Counted from the stretch's first letter, positions 42,752 to 51,615 are shown. The stretch is DNA of 64,000 nt from Streptomyces hygroscopicus (GCA_002021875.1 CP018627.1:5890001-5954000); one strand, 5' to 3'. A program made the numbers and translations. Notes: generated from the sequence alone by a model not told the origin.

Positions 42752-44172
42752 CATCCGCCGAGACACCGAACAACGAAAAGACAGGAGCAGCGGTCAGCGT
42801 GGAGCCGTACAGGATCAAGGTCGTCGAACCGATACCCTTCACCACCCGGCAGCAGCGCGAAGAGGCGCTGCAGCGTGTGAACTACAACCTCTTCGATCTG
42901 CGCGCCGAAGAGGTGACCATCGATCTGCTCACCGACTCGGGCACCGGAGCGCTCTCCGCCGCCCAGCTCGCCGCGGGCATGGCCGGCGACGAGTCCTACT
43001 CGGGCTCCCGCTCGTTCTACCGGTTCCACGAGACGGTCACCGAGCTCACCGGTTACGCGCATATCCTCCCCGCCCACCAGGGGCGCGCCGCCGAGCGGGT
43101 GCTGTTCACCACCCTGCTGGAGCGCGGCGACCTCGTGCTGTCGAACACCCACTTCGACACCACCCGGGCCAATGTCGAGCTGAACGAGGCCGAGGCGCGC
43201 GATCTGCCGTGTCCCGAGGCCAAGAACCTCGACAGCACCGAGCCGTTCAAGGGCAACATCGACCTGGAGGCGCTCGCTCAGACGCTGTCCGGGCCCGACG
43301 GCTCCCGGGTCGCCGTGGTGGTCATGACCATCACCAACAACGGCGGCGGCGGCCAGCCCGTCTCCATGGACAACCTCAAGCGGACGGCGGCCCTGTGCCG
43401 TCAGCACGGCGTCCCGCTCTTCCTGGACGCCGCCCGGTTCGCCGAGAACGCCTGGCTGGTCACCCGCCATGAGGAGGGCTACCGCGACCGCACCCCCCGG
43501 CAGGTCGCGGAGGAGGCGTTCCGGCTGGCGGACGGCTGCATGATGAGCGCCAAGAAGGACGGCATCGTCCACATCGGCGGCTTCATCGGCACCAACGACC
43601 CGGAGCTCGCCCAGAAGTGCGAGCTGCTCCTCATCGCCACCGAGGGGTTCGCGACCTACGGCGGTCTGGCCGGACGCGACCTCGACATGATGGCGCAGGG
43701 GCTGACCGAGGTGACCGAGCCGAGCTATCTCGCCGAGCGCGCCGAGATCGCCTCCCACCTCGCCCACCGGGTCCGCGCCGCGGGCGTGGACATCGTCGAA
43801 CCGCCGGGCATGCACGCGCTCTACCTCAACGCCGGGCGGTTGCTGCCGCACATCCCGCCGCACCAGTACCCCGGCCACGCCCTGGCCTGCCAGCTCTACC
43901 TGGAGGGCGGCATCCGCTCGGCCGAGCTGGGCTCGCTCTACCTCGGTGAGGAGGACGAGCACGGGAACCCGATCAAGAGCGCGCCGTACGAGCTGGTCAG
44001 GCTCGCCCTGCCGCGCCGGGTCTACACCCGCAGCCACTACGACCACGTGGGCGAGACGCTCGCGAAGATCGCCAAGAACGCGGACCAGGTGTACGGCTTC
44101 CGGATCACCGACCAGTCGCCGATCCTGCGCCACTTCCGCGCCACGCTGGTGCCGGTGCCCATCACGGGCTGA
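42748..44172 (+). CDS. tnaA: Tryptophanase (PLP-dependent beta-eliminase)
   Basis: A 474-residue fold-type I enzyme that cleaves tryptophan to indole, pyruvate and ammonia. It has the cofactor Lys in MMSAKKDGIVHIGGF (about 269-270), DAARFAEN (PLP-ring Asp), the substrate segment NNGGGGQPVS and the tryptophanase/tyrosine phenol-lyase motif GTNDPELAQKCELL. The GTG at 42748 overlaps the prenyltransferase stop; another GTG at 42799 behind AGGAG starts nearer the conserved VEPYRIKVVEPIPFTT and could be the main start. In the cassette it would convert prenyl-tryptophan to prenyl-indole. Pathway role inferred. Confidence 0.92.
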   Translation: MTSAETPNNEKTGAAVSVEPYRIKVVEPIPFTTRQQREEALQRVNYNLFDLRAEEVTIDLLTDSGTGALSAAQLAAGMAGDESYSGSRSFYRFHETVTELTGYAHILPAHQGRAAERVLFTTLLERGDLVLSNTHFDTTRANVELNEAEARDLPCPEAKNLDSTEPFKGNIDLEALAQTLSGPDGSRVAVVVMTITNNGGGGQPVSMDNLKRTAALCRQHGVPLFLDAARFAENAWLVTRHEEGYRDRTPRQVAEEAFRLADGCMMSAKKDGIVHIGGFIGTNDPELAQKCELLLIATEGFATYGGLAGRDLDMMAQGLTEVTEPSYLAERAEIASHLAHRVRAAGVDIVEPPGMHALYLNAGRLLPHIPPHQYPGHALACQLYLEGGIRSAELGSLYLGEEDEHGNPIKSAPYELVRLALPRRVYTRSHYDHVGETLAKIAKNADQVYGFRITDQSPILRHFRATLVPVPITG

Positions 44173-44200
44173 CCGCACCGCACGGCAGGGGCACGGACAA

Positions 44201-44234
44201 GGGCCCGGCACCGGACACCACCGGTGCCGGGCCC
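44201..44234 (+). terminator. Perfect 14-bp stem terminator after tnaA
   Basis: GGGCCCGGCACCGG pairs with CCGGTGCCGGGCCC around ACACCA, beginning 29 bp after the tryptophanase stop. Confidence 0.92.
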
Positions 44235-44295
44235 GCGTCATGCGCCCGTATCGCGCGCCCGCGTCATGCGCCCGCGCCGCGGTGGGCAGCCCGTG

Positions 44296-44361
44296 CCCCG
44301 GCGCCCCGTGGCCGGGTCCCCGGCGCCCCGTGGCCGGGTCCCCGGCGCCCCGTGGCCGGGT
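44296..44361. repeat. 22-bp tandem repeat, three perfect copies
   Basis: CCCCGGCGCCCCGTGGCCGGGT occurs three times in tandem. Two copies of CGCGTCATGCGCCCG precede it (from 44235 and 44261). The array lies between the tnaA terminator and the end of the DUF6479 gene. Confidence 0.9.
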
Positions 44362-44368
44362 CCGCGCC

Positions 44369-44788
44369 TCAGCCCTTGCCGAACGAGCCGCTGCTGCCCC
44401 CGGTCCGGGTCGGCCGGCCCTCGGCGCCGCCCTTGCCGGAGTCCCGCGTCCCCGAGCCGCCCAGCTCGGACGGGAACCGGCGGCCACGGTCCCGTTCCAG
44501 CTCATCGGGCTCGCGGTGCTGGGTCACATAGCCGACGCCGCCGTCGTCGTCCTGATGCCCCGGGCCATGGCCCGCCGCCCGTGCCTCGTGGTCGGCCTCC
44601 TGGGCCTTCTGCCAGGCACCGGCGCGGGGCTGCGGCTGCTGGGGCGGGACCGGTTCACGGGCCCGTAGCCGTATCCCCCACCACACGGCCCCGAGGCACA
44701 GGATGACGACCACCAGACCGACGATGAACGGCCCGGTCCCGATCAACAGGCCCCGGGTCACGGCGAGACCCTCGGTGTACGTATCCAT
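44369..44788 (-). CDS. DUF6479 small membrane protein
   Basis: A 139-residue protein with one N-terminal span (FIVGLVVVILCLGAVWWGIRLR) and a long hydrophilic cytoplasmic tail rich in Arg, Gly, Asp and Glu (DELERDRGRRFPSELGGSG). It fits DUF6479, an actinobacterial family of unknown function. The gene faces the prenyltransferase operon. Confidence 0.75.
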   Translation of the reverse strand: MDTYTEGLAVTRGLLIGTGPFIVGLVVVILCLGAVWWGIRLRAREPVPPQQPQPRAGAWQKAQEADHEARAAGHGPGHQDDDGGVGYVTQHREPDELERDRGRRFPSELGGSGTRDSGKGGAEGRPTRTGGSSGSFGKG

Positions 44789-44860
44789 GGCGGCCGGGTA
44801 CCCGGACCCGGTCGGATATCACTCGGGCCCCATGGGCGTCACGCCCTGCCCGCGGCACCG

Positions 44861-44900
44861 CGCCGCGCCACCCGCGCCGCGCCACCCGCGCCGCGCCCTC
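44861..44900. repeat. 14-bp tandem repeat
   Basis: CGCCGCGCCACCCG occurs twice in tandem (44861-44888) and is followed by a partial third copy. It lies between the DUF6479 and MazG genes. Confidence 0.75.
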
Positions 44901-44928
44901 GCCCCCGCCCCCGGATCACCGCGCCGCG

Positions 44929-45927
44929 TCACCGCCCCGCGGAGCCCTCCGCCGCCCGTATCGCGTCACGGTAGGCACGGGCCGCCGCGCGCAGCGCCGC
45001 CTCCGGGTCCACGCCGTCCGCCTCGGCGCGCGCCGCGAGCGCCAACAGCTCATAGCCGACGCCCGCCCCGTCCGGCAGGGCCACGTCGAGGGCGGCCGTA
45101 CGGGCGCGAGAGGCCAGCTTGGCGGTCAGCGCGAGCGCGGGCTGACCGAGTGGCACCCCTTCGGTGACCGAATCGCGTTGCTTCTCGGCCGCCTTGGTCC
45201 GCAGCCAGTGCCTCTGGACGTCCTCGGCGGTCTCGGCGGTCTCGTCGCCGAAGACATGCGGATGGCGGTGGATCAGCTTGTCCACGATGCCGCCCGCCAC
45301 ATCGTCGATCGAGAACGGGTCCTCGGGGTCGTCCTGGGCGATCCGGGCGTGGAAGACGACCTGCAGCAGCACATCGCCGAGCTCCTCCAGCAGCGCCTCG
45401 CGGTCGCCCTCCTCGATGGCCTCGACGAGTTCGTACGCCTCCTCGATGCCGTACTTCACCAGCTCCTCGTTGGTCCGGGTGCCGCTCCACGGGCACTCGG
45501 CGCGGATCCGGTCCATGACCTGCACCAGATCGAGCAGCCGCGCGCCCGGCAGATCGTAGGAACCGGGCAGCAGCTCCAGGTCCGGCATCGCCTCACGGCC
45601 GGATCCGGCCAGCCGCGCCAGCCCGTCGGTCAGCTCGGACTCGCCCTCGGCCGAGGTGAGCACGACGGCCGTGCGGCCGCCCTGGGCCACGCAGTAGTCC
45701 ACCAGCTCGCGCGCGGCCGGTGAGCCCGGCTCCACCTCGACGCCCGCCTCCCGCAGATACGGGAGCTGCGGATGGTCGGGATCGCCGGAGAGCACCCGGT
45801 CCGCGCCGTGCAGTGCCTGCCAGGCGGGCCAGGACAGCAGCCCCGGCGCCACCCGGTGGGTAGTGGTGAGGAGGACGATACGGCCGGTAGGGGCGGCGGC
45901 GGGGACGGGCGAGTCGGCTGCGGTCAC
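44929..45927 (-). CDS. mazG: MazG-family nucleoside triphosphate pyrophosphohydrolase
   Basis: A 332-residue protein. The N-terminal half is a degenerate tetrapyrrole-methylase-like region (IVLLTTTHRVAPGLLSWPAW). The MazG domain has CPWSGTRTNEELVKYGIEEAYELVEAI and EELGDVLLQVVFHARIA, the ExxE...ExxD metal site. MazG removes non-canonical or excess NTPs. The GTG at 45927 is the first start past the SurA gene and has only CAAGG before it. Confidence 0.9.
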   Translation of the reverse strand: MTAADSPVPAAAPTGRIVLLTTTHRVAPGLLSWPAWQALHGADRVLSGDPDHPQLPYLREAGVEVEPGSPAARELVDYCVAQGGRTAVVLTSAEGESELTDGLARLAGSGREAMPDLELLPGSYDLPGARLLDLVQVMDRIRAECPWSGTRTNEELVKYGIEEAYELVEAIEEGDREALLEELGDVLLQVVFHARIAQDDPEDPFSIDDVAGGIVDKLIHRHPHVFGDETAETAEDVQRHWLRTKAAEKQRDSVTEGVPLGQPALALTAKLASRARTAALDVALPDGAGVGYELLALAARAEADGVDPEAALRAAARAYRDAIRAAEGSAGR

Positions 45928-45941
45928 CCTTGCAACGTAAC

Positions 45942-46559
45942 TTACGCCTGCTCCGGGGTGCCGCCGGAGGTGCGCAGCCATGCCTCCCTGGCGAGGACGG
46001 CGGTGCCCTGGGTGTTGTCCCACTTTCCGTAGCGGGGGTTCACCTTGATGTCGAGCGCCTTGGAGGTCCGGGCGAACACCTCGTTGACCTTGGAGGTGCC
46101 CAGCTTGCGCAGCAGCGCGTTGCGCGTGAGGTCCATCCGGACGGCCTCGTCGATCCCGCCGGGCGCGATGCCCTGCTGCAGATACAGGGCGCGCAGGGCG
46201 GTGGCCCCGCCGCTCTGCCCCTCTGCGGCGGAGCGGGCGCGCTGGATCTCGCGGCGGGTGAGGCTGATCCCGTTGTCCTTACCGGCCCGCTCGATCACCC
46301 GGAACTGGATCATCCGGATCAGCGTGTCCTGGCTCAGCCGGCCGCTGCCCGCGACCATTTGAGCCGCCCTCGGATCATGACGCTGCGCCTCCCGGACGGC
46401 CTTGACCTGCCCCTGGAGCTCGGACACGGTGATCCGGCCGCCGTCCATGACCGCCGCGGCGCCGGGCCGCGGGGCCTCGCCGCACGCGGTGAGCAGCGGG
46501 GCGGAGAGGAGGAGCGCGGACGCGGCGGAGACGGAGAGCGCAGTATGGCGGCGGATCAT
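45942..46559 (-). CDS. SurA N-terminal-domain lipoprotein
   Basis: A 205-residue lipoprotein. The signal ends in LTAC (Cys at about 26), followed by a SurA_N-like helical domain (MDGGRITVSELQGQVKAVRE, LIRMIQFRVIERAGKDNGI). It lacks the PPIase domain, so it would act as a holdase-type chaperone outside the membrane. Encoded 14 bp upstream of mazG on the same strand, the order usual in streptomycetes. The ATG at 46559 opens the signal peptide. Confidence 0.85.
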   Translation of the reverse strand: MIRRHTALSVSAASALLLSAPLLTACGEAPRPGAAAVMDGGRITVSELQGQVKAVREAQRHDPRAAQMVAGSGRLSQDTLIRMIQFRVIERAGKDNGISLTRREIQRARSAAEGQSGGATALRALYLQQGIAPGGIDEAVRMDLTRNALLRKLGTSKVNEVFARTSKALDIKVNPRYGKWDNTQGTAVLAREAWLRTSGGTPEQA

Positions 46560-46703
46560 TGAGCCTCCCGGCAGAGATCGTGCGGCGCGACAAACGATCT
46601 GGCGTTGATCGATGGTATGGAGTCGGCGCGGCCTAGGCCACTGCTTGGACAACGATTCACGGCGGTCTTGGTCAGCCTCCGGCCGCCATCGGCCGGTGCG
46701 GGC

Positions 46704-47402
46704 CTAGCGCCCACCGGAGCGCGCGGGCAGCTTGGCCGTGGGGCAGCCGCCCAACACCCGCTTCATCGCCCCCTTCTCGGCCTCGGTCACCCAGAGCCCG
46801 TACGCCTTCTTCACGGCCACCTGATGCGCCACATAGGCACAGCGGTACGCCTTGTTGGGCGGCAGCCAGGTCGCCGCGTCGCCGTCTCCCTTACGGCGGT
46901 TGGCGGACGCGTCCACGGCGATCAGATTGAGCGGATCGTTGGCGAACGCCAGGCGCTTGTCCCGGTCCCACTTCTGGGCGCCCTTCTGCCAGGCGTCCGA
47001 CAGCGCGACCACATGGTCGATGTCCACCTTGCTGCGGCCCCGGACGAACCGCACATCGCGGCCGGTGTACGGATCGTCGGTGAGCGTGCCCGAGGCGACC
47101 AGGCAGTGGCCGTCGCGGAACCTCACGTCCTTCAGGTCCCGCTTGAGGATGTCATCGCGGGTCCCGCAGCCGTTGTCGTCGGTGTCCACCCACGAGCTGC
47201 CGAACTCACCGCGCTCATAACCCGTCTTCGGCGCACGCCCTTTGACTGTGAGCGAGGACACAGCCGCGAGGGCCGATCCGGACGCCGCGGGTGCGCTCGA
47301 AGCGCCCCCGCCCTTGCCGCCGCCCTGGTCACCGTCCTGGTCACCGGCCTTGCAGCCGCCGACCGCCAACAGCGCGGCCAACACCGCCACAGAACTCCGC
47401 AT
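46704..47402 (-). CDS. Secreted HNH endonuclease family lipoprotein (DUF1524/GmrSD_C)
   Basis: A 232-residue protein with a lipoprotein signal (AALLAVGGC) and a Gly/Ala/Ser linker, then an HNH nuclease domain: DIDHVVALSDAWQKGAQKW, ANDPLNLIAVDASANRRKGD and a C-terminal CAYVAHQVAVKKAYGL. Actinobacterial members are predicted extracytoplasmic DNases of unknown purpose. The DH pair and the Asn supply the active site. Divergent from the DUF2079 gene. Confidence 0.9.
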   Translation of the reverse strand: MRSSVAVLAALLAVGGCKAGDQDGDQGGGKGGGASSAPAASGSALAAVSSLTVKGRAPKTGYERGEFGSSWVDTDDNGCGTRDDILKRDLKDVRFRDGHCLVASGTLTDDPYTGRDVRFVRGRSKVDIDHVVALSDAWQKGAQKWDRDKRLAFANDPLNLIAVDASANRRKGDGDAATWLPPNKAYRCAYVAHQVAVKKAYGLWVTEAEKGAMKRVLGGCPTAKLPARSGGR

Positions 47403-47485
47403 CGGTATGCGAAACCGTCCCTGCAACCTTCCCGCCCCCTTCGCGTATCTTTTCGCACAGACCGCCCACACGATAAGGACCCTGG

Positions 47486-48949
47486 ATGGACACGGCCGCA
47501 ACCGCTCCGCCCGGCACCGGCGCCGAGAGGGCCACCGCCGTCACCACGGGGCGTACCCGGCTCGTCGCGCGAGCGGGTTTACTGCGGCATCCGCGGGCCG
47601 ATCCGTACTGGCTGGCCCTCGCCCTCTTCGCCGCCTTCACGGCGCTGTCGGTCTGCCGCTTCCGCCGCATGGCCACCATGTCCTGGGACCTGGGCATCTT
47701 CGAGCAGGCGATACGGGCGTACGCGCACTTCCAGGCCCCCATAGCCGATCTCAAGGGCCCCGGCGCCAATATCCTCGGCGACCACTTCAGCCCCATCACG
47801 GCGCTGCTCGGGCCCGTCTACCGGCTCTTCCCCGGCCCTGTCACGCTGCTGGTCGCGCAGGCGGCGCTGTTCGCCGTCTCCGCCGTTCCCGTCACCCGCG
47901 TCGCCGCCCGGCTGCTGGGGCGCGGCCGGGGGCTCGCGATCGGCATCGCCTACGGGGTCTCCTGGGGCATCCAGCGCGCCGTGGACTTCGACTTCCACGA
48001 GATATGTTTCGCCGTTCCGCTCATCGCCTTCTCCCTGGAGGCGGTGATCCGGGGGCGCTGGTATCCGGCGATGCTGTGGGCCGCCCCGCTGGTCTTCGTC
48101 AAGGAGGACATGGGCGCCACCGTGGCCGCGATCGGCGCGGTCGTGTGGATCCGCGCCCGGCGCGACCCCGAGCGCGGCCCCCGCGCCGTTCCGCTCGCCG
48201 TCGCGCTGATGGGCTTCGGCGTCATGGTCTCGGCGCTCGCGCTCGGCGTCGTCATCCCCGGCTTCAACGGCGGGGGCTCGTACGACTACTGGGACAAGGT
48301 CGGCAGCGGCGGTGAGCAGACCGGCACGATCCCCTTCGGCACCGCGCTGCGCACCCTGCTGTGGATCCTGCTGCCGACCACCGGTCTGCTGGCGCTGCGC
48401 TCCCCGCTGCTGCTGGCCGCCGTGCCCACCCTCGGCTGGCGCTTCCTCTCCCACGACGACCACTACTGGGGCACCGACTGGCACTACAACGCGGTGCTGA
48501 TGCCGGTCGTCCTGCTGGCCCTGGTGGACGCCCTGGACCGCACCCGCGCCACCCAGCGGCCCTGGCTCGCCTCGTACGCCCGTCAGCTGCCCGCCGCGGT
48601 GTGCGGCGCGGCCCTGGCGCTGTCGTCCTCCATGCCGCTGTACAGCCTCACCCAGGGCGCCACCTACGACAAGCCGCCGCAGGCCGGTGCGGTGGAGCGG
48701 CTGCTGGACCGGATCCCGGACGGGGCGACGGTGGAGGCCAACGTCGGGCCGATAAGCCGGCTCACCAGCCGCTGCCGGGTGCTGTGGGTCGGCGCCACGC
48801 GGGACGTACAGCCGGACTACATAGCCCTGCAGGAGCCGCCGGAGCGCACCGTGCGGCAGGTGGTCGACTACGCGGGGCAACTCCACCCGGACACGCGGTA
48901 CACGCCCATCGGCTCCACCTCGGGCTACTTCGTCCTCAAGCGGGGCTGA
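47486..48949 (+). CDS. DUF2079 multi-pass membrane protein with a TTA codon at codon 32
   Basis: A 487-residue protein with about ten spans and the DUF2079 pattern (MSWDLGIFEQAIRAYAHFQAP, GDHFSPITALLGPVYRLFPG, FDFHEICFAVP), related in fold to GT-C glycosyltransferases. Codons 31-33 read GGT TTA CTG, with TTA at 47579-47581, so it should be bldA-dependent. Sugar or lipid substrates are unknown. A C-terminal soluble segment of about 80 residues follows. Confidence 0.88.
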   Translation: MDTAATAPPGTGAERATAVTTGRTRLVARAGLLRHPRADPYWLALALFAAFTALSVCRFRRMATMSWDLGIFEQAIRAYAHFQAPIADLKGPGANILGDHFSPITALLGPVYRLFPGPVTLLVAQAALFAVSAVPVTRVAARLLGRGRGLAIGIAYGVSWGIQRAVDFDFHEICFAVPLIAFSLEAVIRGRWYPAMLWAAPLVFVKEDMGATVAAIGAVVWIRARRDPERGPRAVPLAVALMGFGVMVSALALGVVIPGFNGGGSYDYWDKVGSGGEQTGTIPFGTALRTLLWILLPTTGLLALRSPLLLAAVPTLGWRFLSHDDHYWGTDWHYNAVLMPVVLLALVDALDRTRATQRPWLASYARQLPAAVCGAALALSSSMPLYSLTQGATYDKPPQAGAVERLLDRIPDGATVEANVGPISRLTSRCRVLWVGATRDVQPDYIALQEPPERTVRQVVDYAGQLHPDTRYTPIGSTSGYFVLKRG

Positions 48950-49038
48950 GGTCCTCAAGCGGGGCTGAAGGGGCGCCGAGGCCCTCCAGCGGGACCGAGC
49001 GGGACCGAGCGGGGGTCCGCGCCGGTTCGGCCCGCGGC

Positions 49039-49821
49039 TCAGCTCATGGGCTTCGGGGCGATGAGGGCGAACGGCGCCCCCTGCGGGTCCTTCACCAGGG
49101 ACATCCGGCCCGCGACCATGTCGTACGGCGGGCGGAGGACCGTGCCGCCCTCCGCGGACACCTTGGCCGCGGAGCGGTCGGCGTCCTCGACGGCGAAGTA
49201 GACCAGCCAGTGCGGGGGCACCTCCGCCGGCGTCCCTTCCCGCAGCGGCTGGAGCCCGCCGACCGTGCGGCCGTCGACGGAGAGCGCGAAGTAGCCCTCG
49301 GCGCCCTCCATCGGGGTCGACTCCAGGCCCAGCGCCTCCGCGTAGAAGGCCGAAGCCGCCTCCCGGTCGGTGGTGTTGAGCTCGTTCCAGATCAGCGTGC
49401 CCGGCTCGTTGACGAGGCCCGTGCCGGAGAAGCCGAGCGGCTGCCAGACGCCGAAGACGGCCCCCAGCGGATCGGCCGCCACCAGCATCCGCCCGAGGTC
49501 CATCACGTCCATGACCGGCAGCAGCACGGTGCCGCCGGCCCGGCTGATGGCCTCCGAGGTGGCCTGGGCGTCGGCGGAGCAGAAGTAGGTGGTCCACACC
49601 GTCGGCGGCGGGCCCTCCCCGGACATCGACTGCGCGGACATGACCCCCGCGACGGGCTTGCCCTTCAGGGTGCACATCGCATAGCCGCCGGTCTCCGGAG
49701 GGCCGACCTCGGCCTCCCAGCCGAACAGCCCGGAGTAGAAGTCCAGTGCGGCCCGTTGGTCGGGGATCATCAGATCGATCCAGCAGGGCGTTCCGGGCTG
49801 ATAGGACGTGACTTCGGGCAT
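49039..49821 (-). CDS. Two-domain VOC/glyoxalase-like protein
   Basis: A 260-residue protein with two vicinal-oxygen-chelate modules: YQPGTPCWIDLMIPDQRAALDFYSGLFGW and NEPGTLIWNELNTTDREAASAFYAEALGL. Such tandem proteins are common in streptomycetes as putative dioxygenase- or bleomycin-resistance-like proteins with unknown ligands. The ATG at 49821 follows GGAGGCGG. Confidence 0.87.
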   Translation of the reverse strand: MPEVTSYQPGTPCWIDLMIPDQRAALDFYSGLFGWEAEVGPPETGGYAMCTLKGKPVAGVMSAQSMSGEGPPPTVWTTYFCSADAQATSEAISRAGGTVLLPVMDVMDLGRMLVAADPLGAVFGVWQPLGFSGTGLVNEPGTLIWNELNTTDREAASAFYAEALGLESTPMEGAEGYFALSVDGRTVGGLQPLREGTPAEVPPHWLVYFAVEDADRSAAKVSAEGGTVLRPPYDMVAGRMSLVKDPQGAPFALIAPKPMS

Positions 49822-49997
49822 GGGGCCGCCTCCGTATCGCCACCTCCGGCCGGGCGTGGCCGGATGGGATGGCCCCCTTCGGCCCATTCTCCTCCGGCCG
49901 GGGCGGCACGCCACTCGACGGGGATCGCTACCGCGCGCACCGGTCCGTGAGCGGCCGTGCACACGGCCTACCGGCCGTTCCCGAGTCCGCCGTGAAA

Positions 49998-50041
49998 CCG
50001 CCGGGCGGCGGCCGGCCCGAAGGCCGACCGCCGCCCGGCGG
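49998..50041 (-). terminator. Terminator downstream of the L,D-transpeptidase
   Basis: CCGCCGGGCGGCGG (49998-50011) pairs with CCGCCGCCCGGCGG (50028-50041), with a nested GGCC hairpin in the 16-base loop. It ends 19 bp before the transpeptidase stop. Confidence 0.85.
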
Positions 50042-50059
50042 TGGTGAGAAGAGGGTGTG

Positions 50060-51322
50060 TCAGGCGCCGCCGACGGCGCTTCCGGCCACCCACTTGCTCC
50101 AGTCCATGTTCCATCCGTTGAGGCCGTTGTCCGGCTGGATGGTCTTGTCGTTGGAGTTCTTCACGACGACGATGTCGCCGACCTGGGAGTTGTCGTAGAA
50201 CCAGGCGCCGTCCGTGTTGGCGTCGCCCGCTCCCTTGGTGTCCGACAGGCCGACACAGCCGTGGCTGGTGTTGACGTTGCCGAAGATGGACTTGGCGCCC
50301 CAGTAGTTGCCGTGGATGAAGGTGCCCGAGGTGGACAGCCGCATCGCGTGAGGCACGTCCTTGATGTCGTACTCGCCCTTGCCGTCATCGTCCGTGAAGC
50401 CGACCGTCGCACCGTTCATCCGGGTCTCCTTGAACTTCTCGGAGATCACCATCTGACCGTTGTAGGTCGTGTTGTCGGGGCTGCCGGCCGAGATCTTGAT
50501 GGTCTTCAGCAGCTTGCCGTCGCGGACGACCTTCATCTCCTTGGACTCGGCGTCGACCGTGGAGACCTGCGAGTGGCCGATCTTGAAGTTGACGGTCTTC
50601 TCCTGGACGCCCTTGACACCGGGCGCCGCCTCGACACCGTCCAGGTCCAGCTTCAGGGTGACGGTCGAGTCGGCCTTCCAGTAGTCCTTCGGGCGCAGGT
50701 CGAGCCGGTTCCCGTCGAACCAGTGGCCGACTACCTGCTGGCCGCTGCTGGAGGTGACCTTGATGTGCGACTCGACGTCCTTCTTGTTGGTCACCGCCTT
50801 GTCGAACCGGATCGACACCGGCATGCCCACGCCGACCGTGGAGCCGTCCTCCGGCGTGAAGTTGCCGATGAAGCTGTTGGCGGGGGAGACGGTGGTGAAG
50901 GACGAGTTCTCGGTCGCCTTACGGCCCTTGGAGTCCTCGGCGGACGCGGCGATCTTGTACTGGGTGGCCCGCTCAAGCTGCCCGCTCGGCTTCCAGGACG
51001 TCTTGTCGGGAGATATGGTCCCGGCCACGGTGTCGCCGGTCGCCGCGGACGTCATCGTGACGGAGCTGAGCTTGCCCCCGCTGACCGTGACCTTGGTGTC
51101 ACTGTTGATGCCCGCGTTCGTCGCACCGGCCTTCGGCGTGATCTTGATGTGGGCGTCCGACGCGTCCTTGGCCGCTGCCTCGTCGACCTGCGACTGCGAC
51201 TTGTTCCCGTCGTTCTTGGCGTCGTCGCCGCCGCCATCCCCGCCGCATGCGGCGAGAGTGAGTACGCCGCCGAGTACGGCGGCCGCGGCCACCAGCCCCT
51301 TACGGCGCTTGCCGTCCGTCAT
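50060..51322 (-). CDS. ldt: Lipoprotein L,D-transpeptidase
   Basis: A 420-residue enzyme that makes 3-3 cross-links in peptidoglycan. A lipoprotein signal ends LAAC, two Ig-like (Big_10-type) domains follow (about 60-270), and the YkuD catalytic domain has TFIHGNYWG and SHGCVGL with the nucleophilic Cys. The domain order is that of actinobacterial Ldts. The ATG at 51322 is preferred over 51337 because GGAGAAGCG lies before it. An ECF-type promoter and a palindrome lie upstream. Confidence 0.92.
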   Translation of the reverse strand: MTDGKRRKGLVAAAAVLGGVLTLAACGGDGGGDDAKNDGNKSQSQVDEAAAKDASDAHIKITPKAGATNAGINSDTKVTVSGGKLSSVTMTSAATGDTVAGTISPDKTSWKPSGQLERATQYKIAASAEDSKGRKATENSSFTTVSPANSFIGNFTPEDGSTVGVGMPVSIRFDKAVTNKKDVESHIKVTSSSGQQVVGHWFDGNRLDLRPKDYWKADSTVTLKLDLDGVEAAPGVKGVQEKTVNFKIGHSQVSTVDAESKEMKVVRDGKLLKTIKISAGSPDNTTYNGQMVISEKFKETRMNGATVGFTDDDGKGEYDIKDVPHAMRLSTSGTFIHGNYWGAKSIFGNVNTSHGCVGLSDTKGAGDANTDGAWFYDNSQVGDIVVVKNSNDKTIQPDNGLNGWNMDWSKWVAGSAVGGA

Positions 51323-51386
51323 CACACGCTTCTCCATTTGATCTGGATCTTGATCTGGACCCCAGAAACCCCGGACCTGCCTGAAA

Positions 51387-51414
51387 AGAACGCCTGTACC
51401 TTTTGGCCGGTTCC
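51387..51414 (-). promoter_or_regulatory. ECF sigma-factor-type promoter upstream of ldt
   Basis: GGAACC (51414-51409), 16 bp, then CGTTCT (51392-51387) on the minus strand. This matches extracytoplasmic-function promoters with -35 AAC and -10 CGT/TCT elements; SigE, the cell-envelope stress factor, controls L,D-transpeptidases in S. coelicolor. Transcription would begin about 60 bp before ldt. An 8-bp inverted repeat, CGCACAGT-AAA-ACTGTGCG, lies immediately upstream at 51416-51434. Confidence 0.6.
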
Positions 51415-51615
51415 ACGCACAGTAAAACTGTGCGCAAGGCCACTTAGCAAAGACACCGGACAAGCCTAAGACCCGCCGGCACCCGGACCCGTACGGCTCA
51501 GCCGTCTTCGCCCCGGATTCGCCGCCCTGAGCCCCCTCGGTGCCGCCCTGAGCCGCCGCGTGCGCCGCCCTGGGGCCACCATGGGCGCCGCGCCGGCTCA
51601 GCCGCCCTAGCCGCC

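Noticed and set aside
42670..44505. 611-residue minus-strand frame over the tryptophanase gene
   Set aside because: Antisense shadow of a clear enzyme gene with low-complexity translation and no motif.
47579..49909. 776-residue minus-strand frame over the DUF2079 gene
   Set aside because: Shadow of a membrane protein gene; composition is Gly/Arg/Asp-rich and the VOC gene explains its right end.
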